The position numbers were made by a program, and so were the translations under genes. This document shows positions 57,211 through 64,000 of a stretch of 64,000 bases of DNA, one piece after another. The notes under the pieces were generated by a model. It made no database searches. It saw only the letters and a program-made list of their open reading frames with translations, and had not been told where the DNA came from. Location: contig OX104111.1 of the NCBI GenBank assembly GCA_944474755.1, positions 95,832,805-95,896,804 on the forward strand. The letters run 5' to 3'. The first letter of the stretch is position 1. Each line of letters begins with the position of its first letter. This DNA comes from Limnoperna fortunei. Taxonomy: Eukaryota > Mollusca > Bivalvia > Mytilida > Modiolidae.

Positions 57211-60200
57211 TCATTCTTTGGTTCCAGTTGTATCTAGTACTGTAACATCACAACCATTTGTCTCTAACACTTTCTCTAACTGTGCAGTTATATGAGATGG
57301 ATCACATACTAACGACTGTAAACTTCTAACAGTCTGAAGACAATCTACACTAGCTGTTGTCAGCAATTCACATGAATTAATGTTCAAATGTTTAATGTGG
57401 TTTAATCCTGATATAAGAGTAGAAATACCAGAATCTGTAATGTTGCTACTATGTCGTAAATTTAACACTTCTAATTTCGGTAGGTGACGGGTAATATGAT
57501 GCAGTATGAGATCTGTACAACCACAATATGCTATTTCTAATGTCTGTAGATTGATTAGTTTTGTTGCAATCTTTTCTAAACCTTTTTCATTTATTCTGTA
57601 ACAACCATTTAAATTAAGGAATTCTAAACTGGTTATTTTGGAAATATCATCCAAATCAAAATTATCTACCCTTGTTGTATGAACCAATGATAACTGTTTT
57701 AGATTTGGTAGAAGCTTGTGAGCATTCTCAAACCATCTAGGCCTCCATGAGCAATGATTCAACTCAATACAGGTTAAACTCACAGGCAACTTCATATTGA
57801 GGTCATGCAGTTTACACATAAGCAGTGAAATGTGTTTGATGTTGGGACACCGTTCATTTAAATCTTCCAGCATGGCATCTGACAATGGGTTTTTATCTCT
57901 TATTTCTACAAAATATATGACATATTACATGTATTTCTAAGCGAACTACTATTTGTATTTCTAAGCGAACTACTATTTATATATATTTATATATATTAAC
58001 TACCAGTACTAGTACCTCATTAAGGTATAAATTAATATAAATCAAGATGTACAGAGAGACTGTTTTACATGGTATGTAATGGCCCTGAATGAGGCACAAT
58101 TTTATCAATATTTTGATGTAAGTAGGCATTTAAAATAAAATTGTAGCTTTATATCCAGTGTATACTGGTAGTAAGTCAAAGCAGGACACAAGTTATTCCA
58201 ACAAGGATAACAATAATAAAAAAGCTTAATAAAAAGAATACAAAACACAACATAAAAAGGTGTAAAGCTGAAAAAAACCATTAATTCAAGACAAAATGCT
58301 TTCAACTGGTGTTCTCTAACAACACATGACAAATACATTTTATTTATAAATGTGAAAAGTTTAATGGGATTTTATTTGTTTTCTGAATTTAAAGTTTTCA
58401 GAAAATCAACATCGTTTCCTAATCTAAAGACGTAAGCGTAGAACTACTAACGATCTAGGCTTCCTCTCAACTTCAGTGTATGTAGACATTCTGAGAAATG
58501 TGATCTGATGACCTTCCACATTTTCCTCAGGTCTAAATGATACAGTGACAAGTCGACGTGTTTCCATAGTGAGTTGTCTCTAGCAATTCTTCTCCATCTT
58601 CTACAAACTCTGAAAATACAGTTATAAACATTGTAATTTACTTTCTTTATGTGAAAGACGTAAATGATGTATATCATACAGCATTGCAGTCACCAAAACA
58701 AGATTAAAATACATGTATAAAGTTTGAAGTGCAAGTCTCAGATGAGCTAATAAAATGAAGTTTGTCTATTTCAGTACACAGTTCTTGTGAAGTTTCTTGT
58801 TACAATTTACTTGGTAATGAGACTGAGACCAGTGAGTTTAGAAATCATAGAATGATTGGTTGCACTAATCACTGTGTGTAGGGTAACATGGTCCTAAACA
58901 CTTGCTCCTTGCATGATTAAGAGTTTTTAAGACAACTATTTCTGTGCATTATAGCTGTCACAAAAGCACAAAAGGCTAAATTTTCTGTCCTTAGCAAATA
59001 CTCTGTACCTTTCCATTCGCAGTAAAAATTTAACTTGTTATATCTAAGATACTGAAAAAATGCAGGTTAAGCAATCATCCAAATTCAGAATGTGCAATTT
59101 TTTGTGACACTAAAGTAGTATCTTTTACCTTATTCTATTGTACACTATATTAATGAGGTCAGGTAGGTGTTAACTAAAATGAGTATGGAAATGAAAGAGC
59201 ATTTACATCAAGGGCAATGCATCATCATGATTTTACAAACATGACTGAGTTGCAACTGAAAAATAAGATTTCTAATATGAGGCCCTCAGGTATTGAGCTT
59301 AATTTTTTCCTTCACTTTAGTAGCTGGCTAGGCCAATAAAGCTAAAAAATCCAGGGGCTCAACAATATATTTAAGGGCCCAACTTTTTTCAGCAAAAGTC
59401 TGTTCTATAGTACTATATGTACGTTAATTCAGAAATTATTGTCTTGATTTGGTATTGTTACTACCTACATTAGTAATTTATATTATTGAATTAATTTCGA
59501 TAACAATAATACAGGAATGGCCAACCATTTTCATTCCATATTTAAGATTTGTGAGACTGGAAGAAATCCTGCCACAGACGCTAACAACAGATACAATAAA
59601 AACAAATGTATGATTGACATAGCCACAATCTATATCATGTATATAGAATGATTTTTTTCTGTTTTTATATTTTTTTGTGATTGGTTGTTTATTCATAAAT
59701 ATTAACTGTCATTAAAACTTTGAACTTGCTATGATAAGGAATATAATTTAAGTTTGTGTTGTCCGTCTCAATAAATTATTACAACAATGAATGTTTTCTT
59801 TATTTAAACTGCACAATAATTTAATAATTAATTTTCTAAACTTACTAGTACACAAACTTATAAGTATTCAATTATAAATGAAGTTGAACTAGAATTGCAC
59901 CATGGCATCTTTCACATTCCGAGAACACTTTAGGTTTCTAATAAGCAAATAGCAAGATACATATTGTCACAATAAGAATTCTGATGTCATTACAAGCTCA
60001 AATGAATTTTTTTTAAGTTTTGTTTTATGCTCAAGAGGAATGTTATATTCAATAAAATGACAAGCATGTACATATATATGACGAGCTATTACCTGGCATT
60101 AAATATTAACAAATACAAGTTCTGAACATGTTCTAATTCACAAAGAGGCTGCTTGCAATAATCTATTTATAAATAATTCATTTGGGGTATTTTTACACAT

Positions 60201-62243
60201 GGGCTGGGCCTTTATAAAAAATATAGATTTCAGTTAATAAGGAAAATCTAAAGGGTAATGGAGGATAGTTTTAATAAATTATAATCACTAATAATGCACA
60301 AGGTTCATTAATTTGAAACAGCAAAAAGATCTATATGTAATTAATAAAATAAAAAAACAATAAACTGTTATTCATAGATATACATAGAAAATAGCTTCAC
60401 AACTAAAAATGTTACACTATATTGGGATTTTTCTAAGTGGGATTATTTTTGCTCATGATATGAGCATTTAAACCAGGTGCTACATGTAATTTGCAAAAAG
60501 TGGGAACGTTTATACGGTGGGGCGACTTGACTTTGTAAGTCCGACACAGTGATAATAGGCAGTCTTTTAAGCTATTTCTTTAAAATAAAATTATACATCA
60601 TGGGGCTTTTGTTCCTCCTCAGAAAAATGACCGAAACCAATTTTGTGGTGTGATTTGCAGGAAACAATTTTCCAAGTTTTTATTTTTAGGCAAAATGGGG
60701 CTTCTCATAGCGGTTATATAACGACTTGCCCCACTCTCAAGTTGCCCTATATTAATAACAAGTTGCCCCACAATTAATAACGATTCGCCCTACTCAATAA
60801 TGGCTCGCCCCACATATGTAAAATATATAAGTTTATAAATTTAATATTTTCAAACATATATTTAATTAAATTTTATAGTATAAATTTTTAAAAAAGCTAG
60901 GTGTTTTAATTGGTAGTGGATCTCTTGAAATTAACTCATGTTCACTTCTTTAATTTATTAAAATAATTATAATGCAATGTTTGCTTGTTTACAGTTGTGA
61001 TTAACTTTGTGATGGGATTAACAGTTTTAAAGAATGAAAAGTTAACCACTGTATACTAAATGCCAACCCCCCTTGGAAAAAATTGTTTGCTAGCATTTTT
61101 TCATTATTTTATATTTTACCTTGTTATTACGAAAATTCAGTAGAAAAAATGTAGATACAATAACCTGTCCATGTTTTATAGTATGCCTCTGTTGTTAAGT
61201 TGTTACAAATCGTCCTTGACTTTTGCTACGGAAATTTCACATAATAAGTCAGCCATTCTTGTTTCTAAAGGGACCTTACGATGTTTACAAATGTTCGTCT
61301 GCTTTCGTGACGTTCAATGGTATTCGGACAAACTGCGAGACTTTTTCCCGCCTAAACTGCAGACGACATCACCCGAAGGATTTCGAGTAGACAACAATCG
61401 ATTGTTCCTAAAGTACAGTTCCGTTCTAATTAAGTCAAATTTTAGTATGGAAAATCGCCTGTTCAAAATTAAAAAAACTGCTTTATTTCAAAACGCTGAA
61501 TATCTCAGGGAAATAATTATTGATTTCAAAAAGTTCCCTTCTTGATCTACAAAAGGAGCATAAGCTGAACCATACGCGGTAAGCAGTTTTCATTTGTAGC
61601 GCAAAAAACACTCTACACCCTACGTCAACACTTACTATAGTTAATATTAAAATGAAGTAATTAATTGTCTTTAATTGAACATGTGAATGTATGTTTGTTT
61701 ATTAATTGTGGTTGATTAACTTGAGTAATTACAGAATGTATATAACAAGATGAGAGAGATCCACTGCCAATTATAAGGCCCTGTATATAGTTTAAGATGT
61801 AAATATATGTCATTTTAGTGTAAATAGTCCATGGGAAAGTTGTGTGCATGTGCCTGGGTTTGCACCAAGTCCCTCAGATCTCTTTACACTTAGTTACAGT
61901 CGGAAATCGACTCCAATCTTAAACGAAAGAAGAAAAAAGAATTAAAACACCTAGCAGTAAAATATACGCAAATTTAAAAATCTATATTCAGTTTATTTAT
62001 TTATATTACAACGTATTAAATTTATAAACTTATATATGTTGCATGTGTGAGGCGATTCGTTTTTGAGTGCGGCGAATCGTTATTAAATGTGGGGCAACTC
62101 GTTATGGGGCGAGTCGTTACGATACCCTCAAAATATTCTGTATACCTGCCAGACAAACAAAGTTCTTTGACTTGTAAGTAATTTAAAATTTCTAGAATTA
62201 TATTGTCGGGCAGTGTATCGAAGCTGGCGATCGAGGTCGCCAT
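57211..62243 (-). CDS. FBXL12: FBXL12-like F-box/LRR protein, copy A (intact)
   Basis: Three exons on the minus strand: 62243-62146, 58609-58452, 57905-57211, giving 316 residues, close to the 326 of human FBXL12. It starts MATSIASFDTLPDNIILEIL; the F-box spans residues about 8-50 and crosses the first splice (GGCAG donor, TTTTCAG acceptor), reading VCRRWRRIARDNSLWKHVDL next, very like FBXL12. Leucine-rich repeats follow, for example LEVLNLRHSSNITDSGISTL and HIKHLNINSC, to the stop at 57211. The second junction (donor GTTAGT, acceptor TTTTGTAG) joins C to AA as a Gln codon. The F-box should bind SKP1 of an SCF ubiquitin ligase; the substrate is unknown. Intron 1 (3.5 kb) holds an inverted-repeat element that ends 20 bp from the exon 1 donor. 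The copy lies upstream of copy B in tandem. Confidence 0.9.
60711..62125. mobile_element. 1.4-kb foldback element with CGACTYGCCCC repeats, in FBXL12A intron 1
   Basis: The left arm begins TAACGACTTGCCCCAC and the right arm, reversed, TAACGACTCGCCCCAT. Both carry iterated versions of this motif and then TATATAAGTTTATAAATTTAAT. The match continues inward with gaps (TAATTGGTAGTGGATCTCT near 60908 and its complement near 61768). An open frame of 124 residues at 61171-61545 lies in the centre; I do not recognise it. The intron sequence of copy B matches copy A for about 20 bp after the donor and then stops where this element starts, so it inserted in copy A only. I see no clear target duplication. 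Confidence 0.7.
61171..61545 (+). CDS. Unrecognised 124-residue open frame inside the foldback element
   Basis: The frame is uninterrupted and rich in Lys, Phe and Asn at its end. No domain is recognisable. The last third overlaps a segment that recurs, inverted and diverged, at 49920-50110, where the frame is not preserved; this argues against a conserved protein. It could be an element-borne gene, a captured exon or chance. Confidence 0.2.
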   Translation: MFYSMPLLLSCYKSSLTFATEISHNKSAILVSKGTLRCLQMFVCFRDVQWYSDKLRDFFPPKLQTTSPEGFRVDNNRLFLKYSSVLIKSNFSMENRLFKIKKTALFQNAEYLREIIIDFKKFPS

Positions 62244-63360
62244 TTTTTATAATCATAAATCTATTCGTTACCTACGAAATTATAAAACAAATCACATTTA
62301 CTAAATCGCAAAAGTGATGAAGAACAAAGTCGTATAAGGATTGCGTCAAATCCGAATATGGTCACACAATTTCGGCGATTTTCCTTAATTCAGCAATGTA
62401 AACAATTAATTCAAGGCTAATTTACTTTTAAAATATCTTTCATTTATTGCTCTAACCAAATGACTCCTAAATAATTAAATGTAGAGCGTTTTCAACGAAA
62501 ATTACGTCCATTAAAGCGACACACTTTAATCGCCGAAATTCAAGTGTCCGTTCTGTTACCACCACACAATCCAACAGGGCTAGTCGACACAAAGCTAACT
62601 TACCTTATAAATTAAATTTTTTTTTTAAATTTTTTGTTAACTTCTTAAATAGTAAATCTCTACTGCTATTGTTTAAAGTAAAATTACAAAAAATATTGTT
62701 ATTGTTTTATCTTACTACCGCCGCAGTCATTGCTGCCCTGAAATTTCGAAAATTATTTGAATTCTAAGGTGATAGATCAACAGCATATAATTACGAAACA
62801 ACAACATTTTTTTCTATTTTCAAGGTGTACAGTCTTATGTAAATGGTCTTAGCTGATTGGTATCACGTTTTGGAATGTTGGTTATAAAAGCTCTACTAAA
62901 AACATTTGGGTTTAAATAAGTACGTAAGTAAATTTTATTTGGAGTCGGATAAAGATATACATAGTAACAAACATATAACATGAGCTCTTAAACCGACTTA
63001 ATATTTTTCCAACAAGAAAACAAATCTCAAAACATAACATCACAGCACAAAATTTACAAACAGGTTAAGGTACATTCATACAAAGTATATAAAGCAGGAG
63101 AGCATTAAGATGGACAGCACAATACATGCATTTTAAAACATATATAAGAAATAGATTAAAAAAAAAAATAGCACAAAGTTTAAAACATATAAAGAACTAA
63201 ACTACCAGAAAAGAGCACAAATAACACGACAAATTAAAGGAAAACATACACAGTACATAAAAGCATGAACAACATAAAAATCCATGCAATAAAGCATATA
63301 TTTAAAAAGATAAATATAAAAACTGAACACATGACACAGTGTGTATGATTTAAACATTGT
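62244..63360. other. Upstream region of FBXL12A and gene-free stretch
   Basis: The promoter of copy A must lie just above 62243, but I see no TATA box or clear initiator. The rest is A+T-rich without a recognisable element. Confidence 0.4.
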
Positions 63361-63370
63361 TTGGGTTTGA

Positions 63371-63411
63371 GCGCCACTGATGAGTCTTGATTAGACAAAA
63401 CGCGCGTCTGG
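63371..63411 (+). ncRNA. Degenerate type I hammerhead ribozyme
   Basis: Order of parts: stem I 5' strand GCGCCA, core CTGATGA (63377-63383), stem II GTC/GAC (63384-63386, 63394-63396) with loop TTGATTA, AAAA where an active ribozyme needs GAAA (63397-63400), a self-complementary CGCGCG stem III, GTC cleavage triplet ending at 63408, then TGG pairing with CCA of stem I. The very short stem III is that of dimer-acting hammerheads in animal repeats. The G-to-A change in GAAA should abolish cleavage, and stem I beyond TGG no longer pairs. Confidence 0.65.
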
Positions 63412-63419
63412 TATTAAGC

Positions 63420-64000
63420 TTGGTGACATTTTATTATAGTAAACTCAAATTTCGGTGATAAAAATGTGTCGATTTGACTGCATCAGTGTAATTTCGTTGA
63501 AACGCACTGTATTTTATTTTTGAGGAGTAATTTGCTTAAAGCAATAAATGCAAGATATTTTAAGAGTAATTTAGCCCTGCATTCTTTGTTTACATTGCTG
63601 GATGAAGGAAAATCGCCCGAAATTCAAGTGGGCATACTATTCTCAATTTAATCGGAGACATTTGTTTAACTGAAAAAAATAAACATATTATTGTTACAAT
63701 TCGTCATATATCTGTTTTTGACCAAGAACGCAATGGTCATAAAAAATACAAACGTCCAATCACCAATGAAAATTCGCAGATTAAATCTTCCTCCTATAAG
63801 AATGACATTCTTTCTCATCTTGAACACTGACCCCTGCTTGGGTTTACATTACATTCGTACCACTCTTTTCTCTACGCCTGTCAATTGTTTAAAACTTCTT
63901 AGGGATTATGTACTTGAAGTTGGAGGAATAGATCCATTTACATCTAAATATAGATTGACAAGCATCATTTGCGACATAGTTTCTTTCCGTCTTTTTAAAC
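63420..64000. other. Gene-free end of window
   Basis: No feature recognised beyond the hammerhead-bearing repeat, whose outer limits I cannot set. Confidence 0.4.

Overview
This is an A+T-rich, gene-poor and repeat-dense window from a eukaryotic nuclear genome, most likely a mollusc and probably a bivalve. The reasons are: genes split by GT-AG introns; many copies of a tRNA-derived SINE of the kind common in molluscs; a degenerate hammerhead-ribozyme repeat of a type common in bivalve DNA; and long tandem arrays of 22 to 61 bp units. Nothing suggests a prokaryote.

Four protein-coding genes are well supported. An Id-type HLH inhibitor lies on the + strand (CDS 14879-15699, two coding exons plus a 3'UTR exon), with a cluster of GGCGCC and Hairy-type sites upstream. 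A family-10 alpha-fucosyltransferase lies on the - strand (37528-35028, two coding exons). Two tandem copies of an FBXL12-like F-box/LRR gene lie on the - strand: copy A 62243-57211, intact, and copy B 49687-46388, with a 4-bp deletion at the end of its F-box exon and a C-terminal extension. I found the first exons and exact splice junctions of these genes by reading the DNA; several are too short to stand out as open reading frames. The copies share 3' flanking sequence, so a block of about 5 to 7 kb was duplicated.

Layout. 1-2.9 kb: nothing recognised. 3-10 kb: a 799-bp inverted-repeat element with a 9-bp target duplication, SINEs, and a decayed LINE 3' end. 10-16.5 kb: the Id gene and its upstream region. 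19.3-22.0 kb: 56-bp satellite. 23.2-25.0 kb: 61-bp satellite. 27-33 kb: short MITEs and palindromes. 33.4-34.7 kb: 37-bp array. 35-37.5 kb: fucosyltransferase. 38-40 kb: diverged repeats and a 22-bp array split by a SINE. 40.8-44.6 kb: 53-bp satellite split twice by palindrome-ended insertions, one of which holds two further nested elements. 45-62 kb: the FBXL12 duplication with interspersed MITEs. 63.4 kb: degenerate hammerhead motif.

The most unusual material is in the mobile DNA. Three unrelated inverted-repeat families make 9-bp target duplications. Hairpins with unrelated arms share an oriented loop, CCTCGC-N4/6-GCTCGG. A 796-bp element is built from about 30 sites that combine two half-sites in all four ways. 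In the genes, the most notable point is that FBXL12 copy B stays in frame only if splicing uses the second AG of a tandem acceptor. The four genes do not form one pathway; apart from the duplication they appear to be independent neighbours.
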